DNA of 64,000 nt, taken from NCBI GenBank assembly GCA_024235835.1, contig JACKLQ010000001.1, forward strand, positions 1,116,001-1,180,000. Reading direction: 5' to 3'. This document shows, piece by piece, positions 51,142 to 60,961 of the stretch. This DNA comes from Thiobacillus sp. GTDB taxonomy: Bacteria > Pseudomonadota > Gammaproteobacteria > Burkholderiales > Thiobacillaceae. The notes below the pieces were generated by a model. It did not search any database. It saw only the letters and a list, made by a program, of their open reading frames with translations, and was not told the origin of the DNA. How positions within the stretch are numbered: position 1 is the stretch's first letter; every line of letters begins with the position of its first letter. Made by a program: the position numbers and the translations under genes.

Positions 51142-52979
51142 GCTGTTTTCTTCCCATCATCAAGGCCGGCACAGGGTACGGGTTCCACCCCCTCCGCTCC
51201 AGGCAGGGCCGCGGGCCAGTCGAACTCGAAGCGGGTACCGTGGGGTGGATGCGGATGCACATGGATCTCCGCGCCATGCTGCTCGGCGATCTTCTTCACC
51301 ACCGCCAGGCCCAGGCCGGTGCCGTCCGGCCGGGTGGTGAAGAAGGGCTCGAACATGCGCGCCCGGATGTCGTCGCCGATACCGGGCCCGTCATCCTCCA
51401 CGCAAAAATGCACCCGCCGCCGCCCATCCCTGGACAGGGACGCTCCCTGGGGGGCATTGCACATGGACAGGGTGATCACGCCCGGGCCGTCGATGGCGTG
51501 GATGGCGTTGATCACCAGGTTGAGCAGCAACTGCTTCAGCTGGTTGGGGTCCGCCAGCAGAGGCGGGATATTGCGCCCGCATTGGCGATGTTGAATGGCG
51601 ATGCCCTTCTCCTTGGCCTCCTTGCGGGTCCACAGCAACACGTCATCCAGCACGTCCTCCAGGCGGCAAGGCATGGGGTGGCAATCCTGGGGCGCCGAGA
51701 AGCCATGGAAGGTGCGCAGGAAGCCGGACAGGCGGTCGATCTCGTTCTCCAGGCGAGGCAGATATTTCCCCATGGCTGGAGAGGCCGGCTCGTCCTGGCG
51801 CAACACCTGGACCACGGCCTTCATGCCCGCCAGGGGGTTGCCAATTTCATGGGCCAGGCCCATGGCCAACTCCCCCAGGGTGTTCATCTTCTCCCGCTGG
51901 AACATCTGACGATCCTGCTCCCGGCGTTCGTCCACGAGCCTTTGTAGCAGGTGGCGGGACACCAGCCAGCCCGCCAGGGCGGTGGCGGCCAGGGCCACGG
52001 TCAGCACGCCATAGAGCAGGTAAAGATTGAACACCGCCCCGAAGAAGCGCTGCTGGGGATAGGCCAGGGCCAGGGCCCAGGCCCGGGGCGAGGTGCCCTG
52101 ATGGCCGGAGGGCGTACGCATCGCCACGGGGGCGTAGGCCGCGACACGCTCTTCGTCCACGGAGACGCCCCCCTCTCCGCCCAGGAGGCTGGCAAGAGCG
52201 GCCCGCGGGAAGTCACCCTCCAGCCTATCCACAGCCTGCATGGCGAAGGCGGAAGGCGTGGGCGTATCGCCCGTGCGGGCAAGGAAATACCCTGCCCGGT
52301 CGAACAGATAGGCGGTGCCGCCATGGGCCTCCGCCAGCTGCTGAACCTGGCCCAGGAACAAGTCCGCGTGCAGATTGATGATCAGCAACCCCCTGATCCT
52401 GCCCTGGGCGTCGGCCACGGGCGTCGCCACGCGCACCACGGGGCGTTCGGGGGTTTCCACCCGACCGTGTTCGATGTTGAGATCCAGGGGCGAAACATAG
52501 ATTTGCCCTGGTGCCAGGGCCATGGCCTCACGGAAATAGTAACGGTCGGCCTTTTCCTGGAGGCCGGAGGGCGGAACCAGGACCAGACCGTCCTCCAGGC
52601 GATCCACCCGCACTACTTCCCGCCCCGCCGCATTCAGGTAGCGCAGTTGGTAGATGTAGGGGTAGGCGGTGGCGAATACCGCGAAGTTGCTTTCCAATTG
52701 CGCTCTGGCCTGCTCAGAGGGGTTTACCACCAAGGCATCGAGGGTGGTGGATGCGCTGAGGTATAACACCTCGCTGGACAACTGCTCCATGAAGCGGGAC
52801 ACGGTCTCGGCCCGGCTGGACACCTCCTGCGCCAAGTGTCCGAGCAACTCCTGCCGCAGGGTCTGGATGGAGTAGTGAATGCCCACCAGGCCGGCGATGG
52901 CGAGCGGAATGACCGCCGCCGAAAGGAAAGCCAGGTACACCCTGGCGGAGGTGCCTCGGAATTGAACCGGCAGGAGCAT
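51138..52979 (-). CDS. sensor histidine kinase with Cache-like periplasmic domain
   Basis: 613 residues. An N-terminal membrane segment (VYLAFLSAAVIPLAIAGLVGIHY), a periplasmic double-Cache-like domain (about 40-310, with RVDRLEDGLVLVPPSG and YFREAMALAPGQIYVSP), then a second membrane segment (LYGVLTVALAATALAGWLVS). H-box MGLAHEIGNPLAGMKAVVQVL, N-box NLVINAIHAIDG, G1 VEDDGPGIGD, G2 GTGLGLAVVKKI. The overall plan is DctB/NtrB-like. The signal is unknown. It lies just downstream of the DegP-type gene (145 bases) and forms one operon with the regulator. Confidence 0.96.
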   Translation of the reverse strand: MLLPVQFRGTSARVYLAFLSAAVIPLAIAGLVGIHYSIQTLRQELLGHLAQEVSSRAETVSRFMEQLSSEVLYLSASTTLDALVVNPSEQARAQLESNFAVFATAYPYIYQLRYLNAAGREVVRVDRLEDGLVLVPPSGLQEKADRYYFREAMALAPGQIYVSPLDLNIEHGRVETPERPVVRVATPVADAQGRIRGLLIINLHADLFLGQVQQLAEAHGGTAYLFDRAGYFLARTGDTPTPSAFAMQAVDRLEGDFPRAALASLLGGEGGVSVDEERVAAYAPVAMRTPSGHQGTSPRAWALALAYPQQRFFGAVFNLYLLYGVLTVALAATALAGWLVSRHLLQRLVDERREQDRQMFQREKMNTLGELAMGLAHEIGNPLAGMKAVVQVLRQDEPASPAMGKYLPRLENEIDRLSGFLRTFHGFSAPQDCHPMPCRLEDVLDDVLLWTRKEAKEKGIAIQHRQCGRNIPPLLADPNQLKQLLLNLVINAIHAIDGPGVITLSMCNAPQGASLSRDGRRRVHFCVEDDGPGIGDDIRARMFEPFFTTRPDGTGLGLAVVKKIAEQHGAEIHVHPHPPHGTRFEFDWPAALPGAEGVEPVPCAGLDDGKKTA

Positions 52980-53123
52980 CGTTCATCCTTGGTGAGGGTG
53001 CGCCCAATTATCTCCATTCGCGACACTTTGGGGTGATTTGGTCCCTAACCCCTACTGGCACCACACATCACGACAAAGAGGGCATGTCTGCTACGGACAC
53101 GCGCTTTGTGTCTGGCTTAAGGC

Positions 53124-54533
53124 CTACTCCGGCTTGGGAATGGTCAGCGGCACGAAGGTGTTGCTGTCCTGGCGCTTCACCAGCAGGGGTACGGTGACGC
53201 CCGGAGGCAGGGCAACGGACAACTTCCGCAGTTGGGCGGCGTTTTCCACCACTTGGCCACCCAGGCGCAGGAGGATGTCCCCCGCGCGGACACCCGCCTC
53301 GGCGGCGGGACCCGCCCCCATGTCCTCCACCAGCACGCCGCCCTTGAGGCCCAGCACCTCCAGGGTGGCGGCATCCAGGTCCGAGACCTTCACGTCAAGG
53401 GGGTCCACCGGGACCGTGTTCTTGACCTGCTGGCTGTCCGATCCCAGTTCGCCCACCTTGACCCGCACCGGAGACACGCGACCATCCCGCAAGACCACCA
53501 GCATGTGCTCGCTGCCGGGCCGGCTGGCACCGATGAGGGGCGGCAGGTCGGCGCTGTCCACCACGGCGAAGTCGTCCAGGGCCAGGATGATGTCGCCGGG
53601 TTGCAGGCCGGCCTGCTGGGCCGGTCCGCTGGGGCGCACCTCCGTCACCAGGGCGCCCCGGGGGGCCTCCAGGCCATAGGCCTGGGCCAGCTCCAGGGTC
53701 AGTTCCTGGGCGCTGACCCCCAGCCAGCCATGGGTGGCCTTGCCTTTCTCCACGATCTGCTTGGCCACGGCCACGGCAGTGTTGATGGGAATGGCGAAGG
53801 AGAGGCCCATGTAGCCGCCGCTGCTGCTGATGATCTGGGCGTTGATGCCCACCACCCGACCCGCCAGGTCGAACAGGGGCCCGCCGGAGTTGCCCTGGTT
53901 GATGGGCACGTCGGTCTGGATGAAGGGCACGTAGCTGTCGTTGGGCAAGGTGCGGCCCAGGGCGCTGATGATGCCCTGGGTGGCGGTGCGCTCCAGGCCC
54001 AGGGGGGCGCCGATGGCCAGCACCCACTGGCCCACCTCCAGTTTGGAGGAATCCCCCAGGGTCACCACGGGCAGGTTCCGGGCCTCCACCTTCAGCACGG
54101 CAACGTCGGTCAGCGGGTCCACGCCCACGATGCGGGCCGGCAGTTCCCGCTTGTCGGCGAAACGCACCGCCAGTTTCTCGGCCCCGGCCACCACGTGGCC
54201 GTTGGTGAGGATGACGCCGTTGGGGGAGACCACGAAGCCGGAGCCCAGGCCGGTTTCCCGGGGTGGCGTGGGGAGTGGGCGATCCTGCCGTCCCTCCTCC
54301 GAGGCACGGCCGGTCTTGGCGCGGAACACCCGCACGTTCACCACCGCCGGCCCCTGGCCGCGCACCAGGGCAGTGAAATCCGGCAACGCCAGGACAGGCA
54401 CGGCCTGGGACACCACTGGCGCGGAGGGCTCCTGGTTAGCCGCCTTGCCGGGACCTGCCCCCTCCTCGCCACGGGCCCCCAGGGACCAGGCCGCGAACAG
54501 GGCCAGGCCCCAGGTAACCAACGTCTTCAGCAT
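53124..54533 (-). CDS. degP: Do/DegQ family periplasmic serine protease
   Basis: 469 residues with a signal peptide (MLKTLVTWGLALFAAWSLGARG). Protease domain with catalytic His (NGHVVAGAEKL), Asp (DPLTDVAVLKVE) and Ser (NQGNSGGPLFD). Two PDZ domains follow: GALVTEVRPSGPAQQAGLQPGDIILALDDF and GGVLVEDMGAGPAAEAGVRAGDILLRLGG. Degrades or refolds damaged envelope proteins. The two-component pair downstream on the same strand may sense the same stress, but no shared promoter can be shown. Confidence 0.97.
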   Translation of the reverse strand: MLKTLVTWGLALFAAWSLGARGEEGAGPGKAANQEPSAPVVSQAVPVLALPDFTALVRGQGPAVVNVRVFRAKTGRASEEGRQDRPLPTPPRETGLGSGFVVSPNGVILTNGHVVAGAEKLAVRFADKRELPARIVGVDPLTDVAVLKVEARNLPVVTLGDSSKLEVGQWVLAIGAPLGLERTATQGIISALGRTLPNDSYVPFIQTDVPINQGNSGGPLFDLAGRVVGINAQIISSSGGYMGLSFAIPINTAVAVAKQIVEKGKATHGWLGVSAQELTLELAQAYGLEAPRGALVTEVRPSGPAQQAGLQPGDIILALDDFAVVDSADLPPLIGASRPGSEHMLVVLRDGRVSPVRVKVGELGSDSQQVKNTVPVDPLDVKVSDLDAATLEVLGLKGGVLVEDMGAGPAAEAGVRAGDILLRLGGQVVENAAQLRKLSVALPPGVTVPLLVKRQDSNTFVPLTIPKPE

Positions 54534-54661
54534 CCGTGTTCTCCAATGATTGTCTGGCGCGACGGTTCGACTGCTTCGGCCGGGAAAGATTCATCCAGGA
54601 TTTTGGCGCCGAACCCGCCCCCTGCTTATCATGAAATACATATCACCACCGGTGCATGGCC

Positions 54662-56248
54662 ATGGACGCCCAACCCCTGCTCGCCAAACTGGACCAGCTC
54701 AACGCCATCGGCGTGGCCCTGTCCCGGGAAGAAAACATCGACCACCTGCTGGAACGCATCCTGCGTTCCGCCATGGACCTGACCCACGCCGACGCCGGCA
54801 CCATCTACCGGGTCAACGGCAGCGACGAAGACCACCGTACCCTGGAGTTCCGCATCCTCATCAACCGCACCCTGGACATGGAACTGGGGGGCAGCAAGGG
54901 GGGCGAGATCGACCTGCCGGACATCCCCATCCTGGATGCCGAAGGCAAGCCCAACGACCATATGGTGGCGGCCTACGCAGCCGCCCGCCAGGTCACGGTG
55001 AACATCGCCGACGCCCAGCACGCCGAGGGTTTCGATTTTTCCGGCACCCGGGAATTCAACCGGCGCACCGGCTACGTCTCCCAGTCCTTCCTCACCGTGC
55101 CCTTGATCGACCACCACCGGGAAACCATCGGCGTGCTTCAGCTCATCAACGCCCTGGCCCCGGAAACCGGCGCCATCCGCGCCTTCTCCAAGGAGGAGCA
55201 GAGCCTGGCGGAATCCCTGGCCTCCCAGGCGGCCATCGCCTACACCAAGCGCCGCCTCATGGACCAGCTGGCGGAGCTGTTCGAATCCCTGGTGAGCCTC
55301 ATCAACACCGCCATCGACGAGAAATCCCCCTATACCAGCAAGCACTGCGAACGGGTGCCGGCACTGACCATGATGATCGCCGAGGCAGTGCACGGTACGG
55401 AAACCGGCCCCCTGGCGGCATTCCGCATGAGCGACCCGGACCGCTACGAGCTGCGCATCGCCGGCCTCATGCACGACTGCGGCAAGATCACCACGCCGGT
55501 CCACGTCATGGACAAGGCCACCAAGCTGCAGACCCTTTTCGACCGCATCCACCTGCTGGACGCCCGCTTCGAGGTACTGCGCCGGGATGCCGCCATCCAG
55601 CGGCTGGAACGACTCACGGACAGCCCGGAGGACTGGCAGTCCATCGACACGGAGTACCGGGAGCGCCTGGCCGAACTGGATCAGGACCAGTCCTTCCTGC
55701 ACCGCTGCAACGTGGGCGGCGAGGCCATGCAGGCATCAGACCAGGAAAAGGTCAGCCGTATCGCCGGCTACCGCTGGACGGACAGCAAAGGGGTGGAGCA
55801 GCCTTTCCTCAGCCCCGACGAGGAGGCCTGCCTGCGCATAACCCGGGGCACCCTCACCGACGCGGAACGGGAGATCATCAACTACCACATCGTTTCCACC
55901 CTCCACATGCTGGAGGCCCTGCCCTGGCCCAGGCACCTGCGCCGGGTGCCCGAGTATGCCGGTGGCCACCACGAGCGCATGGACGGCAAGGGTTACCCGA
56001 AGGGACTCAACGGCGCGCAGATGTCGGTACAGGCCCGCATCATGGCCATCGCCGACATCTTCGAGGCCCTCACCGCCTCGGACCGCCCCTACAAGGAGGC
56101 CAAGCCCCTGTCGGAATGCCTGGCCATCATGGACCGCATGGCCCGGGAAGGTCACATCGACCCGGACATCTACGCCGTCTTCGTGGGCCAGGGCATCCAC
56201 CTGTCCTATGCGCGGGAGTTCCTGCTGCCGGAGCAGATTGACGTTTGA
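54662..56248 (+). CDS. GAF / HD-GYP domain phosphodiesterase
   Basis: 528 residues from ATG 54662 (the ATG at 54656 is two codons earlier). GAF domain about 10-190 (GVALSREENIDHLLERIL, VTVNIADAQHAEGFDFSG, IGVLQLINALAPETG). The HD domain has HDCGKITTPVHVMDKATKL, and after a 130-residue insertion the GYP part reads HHERMDGKGYPKGLNG with IMAIADIFEALTASDRPYK. Such enzymes hydrolyse cyclic di-GMP; the insertion is unusual in length. GAF could bind a small molecule. It converges with the hybrid kinase gene; the two stops are 9 bases apart. Confidence 0.95.
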   Translation: MDAQPLLAKLDQLNAIGVALSREENIDHLLERILRSAMDLTHADAGTIYRVNGSDEDHRTLEFRILINRTLDMELGGSKGGEIDLPDIPILDAEGKPNDHMVAAYAAARQVTVNIADAQHAEGFDFSGTREFNRRTGYVSQSFLTVPLIDHHRETIGVLQLINALAPETGAIRAFSKEEQSLAESLASQAAIAYTKRRLMDQLAELFESLVSLINTAIDEKSPYTSKHCERVPALTMMIAEAVHGTETGPLAAFRMSDPDRYELRIAGLMHDCGKITTPVHVMDKATKLQTLFDRIHLLDARFEVLRRDAAIQRLERLTDSPEDWQSIDTEYRERLAELDQDQSFLHRCNVGGEAMQASDQEKVSRIAGYRWTDSKGVEQPFLSPDEEACLRITRGTLTDAEREIINYHIVSTLHMLEALPWPRHLRRVPEYAGGHHERMDGKGYPKGLNGAQMSVQARIMAIADIFEALTASDRPYKEAKPLSECLAIMDRMAREGHIDPDIYAVFVGQGIHLSYAREFLLPEQIDV

Positions 56249-56257
56249 TCACCAGGT

Positions 56258-58198
56258 TCAGGCAGGGCCTGGGCCGTGCACGCCCTGGGCCTTGATCTCT
56301 GCCATCAGGGCAGCCGCATCCATGGGCTTGAACACCAGTTTCCAGGGCATGGAGCGGCTCGCCTCGGCAACCGATTGCCGGTTTTCGCCCGTGAGCAGGA
56401 TCGCTTTGACGGGCCGGTCCATCCGCCGCTGCAGGGCGTCCAGGAATTCCGCGCCGCTCATGCCCGGAAGCCGGTAGTCCACGATATAGAAATCGGCATC
56501 ACCGACCCCGGGGTCCGCCAGGGCCTCCTCGGCGCTGGCAAAGGTGGATATGCGCATGCCGTGGCTGCCCAGCGAAACTTCCGCCGCCTTGGCCGCCATC
56601 TCGTCATCCTCGATGACGTGTACCCGACAGCCCGCCAGGCCCGCATCCGCAAGCGCCCTGCCTGGAAGCCGGTCCAAGGGCTCCGGTACGCGGTGGGCAG
56701 ATGCGTCCACCAGGGGTACGCGAAGCTCGAAGACGGACCCCTTGCCCAGACGTGAACGGCAGATGATGGAGCCGCCCAGGATCCCGGCAATGCGCTTGGC
56801 ATTTGCCAGGCCCAGGCCCAGGCCCTTGGTCCTGTCGCGCTGGGGATTTGCCACCTGGAAATACTCGTCGAAGATGGCGCCCAGGTGGTCCGGCGCAATG
56901 CCGATGCCCGTGTCCCATACCTGGATCAACCCGTGGTCCTGGCGGCGGCGGAACGCCACCAGAATGCCTCCCTGGGGGGTGTACTTGATGGCGTTGTCGA
57001 TGAGGTTGCGCAGCAGGCCCGCCAGCAACCGACCGTCCGTGAGCAACAGCAGGTCCCGGTTGGGGAAGGAGAGTTTGAAACGCAAACCCTTGGCGAGGGC
57101 CAGGGGGGCGAATTCGGCTTCGAGCCGGCCAGCCAGGTCATAGGCCTGCACAGGAAGCACATCAGGCGTGACCGTACCGCTGTCCAGGCGGGAGAAATCC
57201 AGCAGGGCATTGAGGATGTCGGCCAGGTTGCGCGTGGAGAGGGAGAGGTAATTGACTATGCGCCGCTGCTCGTCGTCCAGGGGCGACTCCATGAGGGTTT
57301 CGAGGAACAGGCGCATGGCGTGGATGGGTTGCCGCAGGTCGTGGCTGGCGGCGGCCAGGAAACGTGACTTGGCGGCGCTGGCCGCATCCGCCAGGTCCTT
57401 GGCGGCCAGCAGCTCGTTGGTGCGCGTCCGCACCAGCTGCTCCAGCTGGTCATGCTGGCCCTGCAGGGCCCGTCGGCTGGTTTCCACCTCTTCCAGCAGG
57501 GCGTTGAAGTTGCGCACCAGGTCGCCGATCTCGTCATCCCCGGCCGGGATGGCCCGGGGCACGAAATCCTTGCGTACGCGGGCGTCCCTGGCCGCGTCCG
57601 CCATGAGGCGCACCGGCAGGATGACGCGCTCCAGGAAGCGCATGGCAAGGACCAGGGCCAGGGTACCGGCTATGAGGGCCACCGCGAAGGTGGTGGCGAT
57701 GTCGGCCAGGTATCCGGACCAGTAGGCCTGGAGCCGGGCCTGGACGTGGATGGTGCCCACAGGGGTCTCGTCCACCAGGATGGGCTGCCTCAGGGTGGTG
57801 GTGGTGGCCAGCGGAGCGATCTCCGGGATGCTGGTGGCCATGGACGCCATGTAGGGCGGCAACTGGCTTGCGTCGCCGTAGGTGGCGAGGCGGCCGCCGT
57901 CGCTGGTGTACACGGCGGCGGCCGTCACCTCCGGGTAGGCCTCGAACATGTGCAGCACCGCGGCGGCCACCCTTTCGTCCTGGAAGACCACCGCGGCCCC
58001 CGCGGCGGTGCCAACGGCGTTGGCGGCCGTCAGCATGGTGCGCCGGATCTCCTTGCGCACGTTGCCCAGGGTGACGTAGGCATCGCTCACCAGGGACAGG
58101 CCCAGCCCCAGCAGGACCGCCACGATGATCAGCCGTGCCAGGGGGTAGCGGATCGACCGCCGGTTGAAAAAGCTGTCCTTTAGCATGGGGTTATTCAT
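56258..58198 (-). CDS. hybrid sensor histidine kinase with CHASE8 domain
   Basis: 646 residues. N-terminal membrane segment (LARLIIVAVLLGLGLSLVSDA), CHASE8-type extracellular domain to about 165 (AVGTAAGAAVVFQDERVAAAVLHMFEAYPEVTAAAVYTSDGG), second membrane segment (IATTFAVALIAGTLALVLAMRF), HAMP, a coiled linker, H-box AAASHDLRQPIHAMRLFLETL, ATPase with DNAIKYTPQGGI, WDTGIGIAPDH and GLGLGLANAKRI, and a C-terminal receiver with FYIVDYRLPGMSG. No DNA-binding output, so it signals through phosphotransfer or its own receiver. It overlaps the YfiR-like gene by 8 bases. Confidence 0.95.
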   Translation of the reverse strand: MNNPMLKDSFFNRRSIRYPLARLIIVAVLLGLGLSLVSDAYVTLGNVRKEIRRTMLTAANAVGTAAGAAVVFQDERVAAAVLHMFEAYPEVTAAAVYTSDGGRLATYGDASQLPPYMASMATSIPEIAPLATTTTLRQPILVDETPVGTIHVQARLQAYWSGYLADIATTFAVALIAGTLALVLAMRFLERVILPVRLMADAARDARVRKDFVPRAIPAGDDEIGDLVRNFNALLEEVETSRRALQGQHDQLEQLVRTRTNELLAAKDLADAASAAKSRFLAAASHDLRQPIHAMRLFLETLMESPLDDEQRRIVNYLSLSTRNLADILNALLDFSRLDSGTVTPDVLPVQAYDLAGRLEAEFAPLALAKGLRFKLSFPNRDLLLLTDGRLLAGLLRNLIDNAIKYTPQGGILVAFRRRQDHGLIQVWDTGIGIAPDHLGAIFDEYFQVANPQRDRTKGLGLGLANAKRIAGILGGSIICRSRLGKGSVFELRVPLVDASAHRVPEPLDRLPGRALADAGLAGCRVHVIEDDEMAAKAAEVSLGSHGMRISTFASAEEALADPGVGDADFYIVDYRLPGMSGAEFLDALQRRMDRPVKAILLTGENRQSVAEASRSMPWKLVFKPMDAAALMAEIKAQGVHGPGPA

Positions 58199-58730
58199 GG
58201 GTTCGGCGCGCCAGGCGCAACAGCTCGGGGGCGAAATGGAAACCGGCGCGCCGGCCCTGGCCCAGGTTGATCTCGAACTGGGCCCCTTCCCTGCGCACGT
58301 CCATCTCGATCATGCCACCCTCCAGGATGAAGCCGGGATAGGCGCTGATGGTGAGGGCATTGTCCACCCGGCTGCTGTCCGCCACCGCATTCCAGCCCTG
58401 GCGGGAATCCACGTAAAGCACGTGGCATCCCCCCTGGGAGACAGAATAATCCAGCACGTTCAGGCGGCGCTTGCTTATCCTCCGCCCGTCCAGCTGGAAC
58501 AAGGCATCCGCCTGGCGCGGGCCCCGGGCATGGATGCACAGCCGGATCTCCCGTCCGTCGCCCAGGCGCCCGGACGGAAACTCGGTGAACCTGAGGAAGT
58601 TGAAGACCATCACCGCCCGCACCGCCTCTTCCCGGGGCATCTCCTGGGCCAGGGCCACGGGGCCGTGGGCAGCCAGCGCCGCCCAGAATCCCAGGGCAGC
58701 GATGGCTAAGGCTTGGATGGCGTGAAGCAT
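58191..58730 (-). CDS. YfiR family periplasmic protein (DUF4154)
   Basis: 179 residues from ATG 58730. Signal peptide MLHAIQALAIAALGFWAALAAHG. DUF4154 landmarks: EAVRAVMVFNFLRFTEFP, REIRLCIHARGPRQADALFQL, GGCHVLYVDSRQGW and the C-terminal IEMDVRREGAQFEINLGQGRRAGFHFAPELLRLA. In Pseudomonas YfiR holds the membrane cyclase YfiN inactive; here the downstream partner is a hybrid kinase with a CHASE8 domain, of the kind YfiN also has. It is 42 bases after the TonB-dependent receptor and overlaps the kinase. Confidence 0.93.
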   Translation of the reverse strand: MLHAIQALAIAALGFWAALAAHGPVALAQEMPREEAVRAVMVFNFLRFTEFPSGRLGDGREIRLCIHARGPRQADALFQLDGRRISKRRLNVLDYSVSQGGCHVLYVDSRQGWNAVADSSRVDNALTISAYPGFILEGGMIEMDVRREGAQFEINLGQGRRAGFHFAPELLRLARRTHE

Positions 58731-58772
58731 CAGACCAGACCGGTAGTTGATTGGCGCGGAGAGCCGGAGCAC

Positions 58773-60833
58773 CTAGAACCTGTAAGCCACCTCCGCGTGG
58801 AGACTGCGACCGGGAAGGGGCAGGTTGTTGGTGACGGCGCTGCTGGTGTAGTCGTAGGCGTCCACGTCGAACAGGTTGCGGATGGATGCGGCCCACTGCC
58901 AGCGTTTCCTGGGGGCATAACGCAGGGTGGTGTCCACCAGGGCATAGGCATCCAGGGGCGCCCGGCCTGCCAGGGTTCGTTCGCCGATCCAGGTGGCCTG
59001 CACGTTCCAGTTCCAGCGGGGCAGGAAGCTCCAGTCGGAACGCAGGTAGGCCTTGTCCTCCGGAGCGGTGAGGCTCACGGCCGTGGGCAGGGCCGTGTTC
59101 ATGTGGGCCACGCTGGCGCTGACCCGCCAGTTATCCGTGGCCTGCCATCGGGCCTCCAGTTCCACGCCGTAGGTGCTGCTGTCGCCACTGTTCTGATACT
59201 GGCCGGCCACGTTGGAGATGAGGTTGGTCTGGGCGAACTTGTACAGGCCCAGCCCCAGGCCCAGATCCCGGGTGGCGGCATAGGCGAAGGACAGGTCCCA
59301 GGTGCTGGATTCCTCCGGCTCCAGGTTGGGATTGGACATGACGGAGGAGGTCTTGCTGAACAACTCCAGGATCGACGGCGCCCGGAAGGCTTCGCCGTAG
59401 AGCAGCTTGGCTGTGAGCCTGTCGGTGGCCTGCCAGACCAGGGCCAGGCGGGGGTTCAGGGCATTGCCGAAATCCGAGTAGTGGTCCAGGCGCAGGCCGG
59501 CCGTGAGTTCCAGTCCGTCGGCGATGGTCCAGATGTCCTGGGCATATACATAGGTGATGCGGCGGTGCAGTTCCGGGGCGAAGGCATAGTCGCTGTCAGA
59601 AATGTCCACCAGGGGCCCGCCCGCCGGCAGGATGGCCCCGCTGGCGTCCCTGCCGTAATTGACGTGGTGCTCGACCATGAACAAATCCTCCCAGTTGTAG
59701 CCGCCCCCCAGGCGGATGGCGTGTTTCTTCAGGCCGGTATACAGGCCGCTGATCTCGAAGGTGGCACCCCGCTCTGCCGAGCGTTGACGGTTGATCAGCC
59801 CGGCCGGGTAGACCCCCAGCCCCAGGTTCGTGCACACCCCTGCAGCCGCCAGGCAGGTGAAGCCCGGCGGGCGCTCCTGGAACCCGTCGCCTGAGGCGTA
59901 GCCCAGTTGGCGATAGCGGAGTTCGGCGTCGATGCCCCAGTCCGGCGCGAAGGTCTCATTGGCGTAGAGCAGGCCCAGGTCGAAGCGGTAGTCATTGCCC
60001 GCCGTGACAGGGTCCACCACGGCCGCCCCCGTCATGGCCGTCTGCAGGTCGGAATGGCCGGTGTAGTCGGCCAGCAGGCGCCAGTTGCCGCTGGCAGCGG
60101 AGAAGCGCAGGTCCTGGCCGTTCCAGCCATAGTGGGCATGGGTCGGGGCGTAGGAGCCGCCCAGGGCGGTCTGCCCATCGGCGGCGATCCAGGGATCATG
60201 GCCATCGGTACGGGACAACTGGGCGGTGAGGCCGATCTCCATGCCGTTCCATTGGCCGCCGTATTGCATCCAGCCCGCCTGGGAATCGAAGCTGCCGGCC
60301 CCCAGGCCGGCCTGGTCCTGCTCGATCCTGCCGGCGGTCCTGGTGATGACGTTGATGACGCCGGCGGATGCGTCGGAACCGAACAGGGCGGAGCCCGGAC
60401 CGCGGATGATCTCCACCCGCTCGATCATGTGGGTGGGCAGGCCTTTCCAGAAGATGCCGGAGGACCACACCAGGTCACGCATGGGGACGCCGTTTACCAT
60501 CAGCAGCGTATGGGTGCTGGCGGCGCCCCGGAAGGTGATCAGGGGCCGGAATCCGAACAGGTTGGGCCTCACGTAGATGCCCGGCACGCTCTGCAGCACC
60601 TCGGTGAGGTTGGTGGCGCCCGTGGCCGCCATGTCCTCGGCGGTGATCACCGAGACCACGGAAGGAGCCTTGGACAGGGTCTGGTCCGTGTTGGTGGAGA
60701 TCCTGACCTTGAGTGCCATCACGTCGTCCATGCTCATGGTCAGGAGACGGTCAACCTCGGTCCCGACATCCGCCTGGACACATACGGGCAGGAACGATGC
60801 CAGCAGGGGCAGCAGCACAGGGGATCGCTTCAT
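58773..60833 (-). CDS. TonB-dependent outer-membrane receptor
   Basis: 686 residues from ATG 60833. Signal peptide MKRSPVLLPLLASFLPVCVQA. Plug: APSVVSVITAEDMAATGATNLTEVLQSVPGIYVR, LLMVNGVPMRDLVW, MIERVEIIRGPGSALFGSDASAGVINVITR. A 22-stranded barrel follows, with ELTAGLRLDHYSD and LNPRLALVWQATDRLTAKLLYGEAFRAPS. The terminal Phe (HAEVAYRF) is the outer-membrane sorting signal. Substrate is not evident: iron, cobalamin or an organic ligand. It is the first gene of the TonB-YfiR-hybrid kinase operon, suggesting that uptake and signalling are linked. Confidence 0.95.
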   Translation of the reverse strand: MKRSPVLLPLLASFLPVCVQADVGTEVDRLLTMSMDDVMALKVRISTNTDQTLSKAPSVVSVITAEDMAATGATNLTEVLQSVPGIYVRPNLFGFRPLITFRGAASTHTLLMVNGVPMRDLVWSSGIFWKGLPTHMIERVEIIRGPGSALFGSDASAGVINVITRTAGRIEQDQAGLGAGSFDSQAGWMQYGGQWNGMEIGLTAQLSRTDGHDPWIAADGQTALGGSYAPTHAHYGWNGQDLRFSAASGNWRLLADYTGHSDLQTAMTGAAVVDPVTAGNDYRFDLGLLYANETFAPDWGIDAELRYRQLGYASGDGFQERPPGFTCLAAAGVCTNLGLGVYPAGLINRQRSAERGATFEISGLYTGLKKHAIRLGGGYNWEDLFMVEHHVNYGRDASGAILPAGGPLVDISDSDYAFAPELHRRITYVYAQDIWTIADGLELTAGLRLDHYSDFGNALNPRLALVWQATDRLTAKLLYGEAFRAPSILELFSKTSSVMSNPNLEPEESSTWDLSFAYAATRDLGLGLGLYKFAQTNLISNVAGQYQNSGDSSTYGVELEARWQATDNWRVSASVAHMNTALPTAVSLTAPEDKAYLRSDWSFLPRWNWNVQATWIGERTLAGRAPLDAYALVDTTLRYAPRKRWQWAASIRNLFDVDAYDYTSSAVTNNLPLPGRSLHAEVAYRF

Positions 60834-60961
60834 GGGTGCTCTTTCGGTCAGGGTCCATCCATGGTGGTCACGGTGTTTGGGGCATGACCCTCCCCTTGGC
60901 ATCCGGCTCTTTTTCCCAGCCGGCACTCCCAATGTTCCTTGGCCGCCAACGGCCACGGCCA

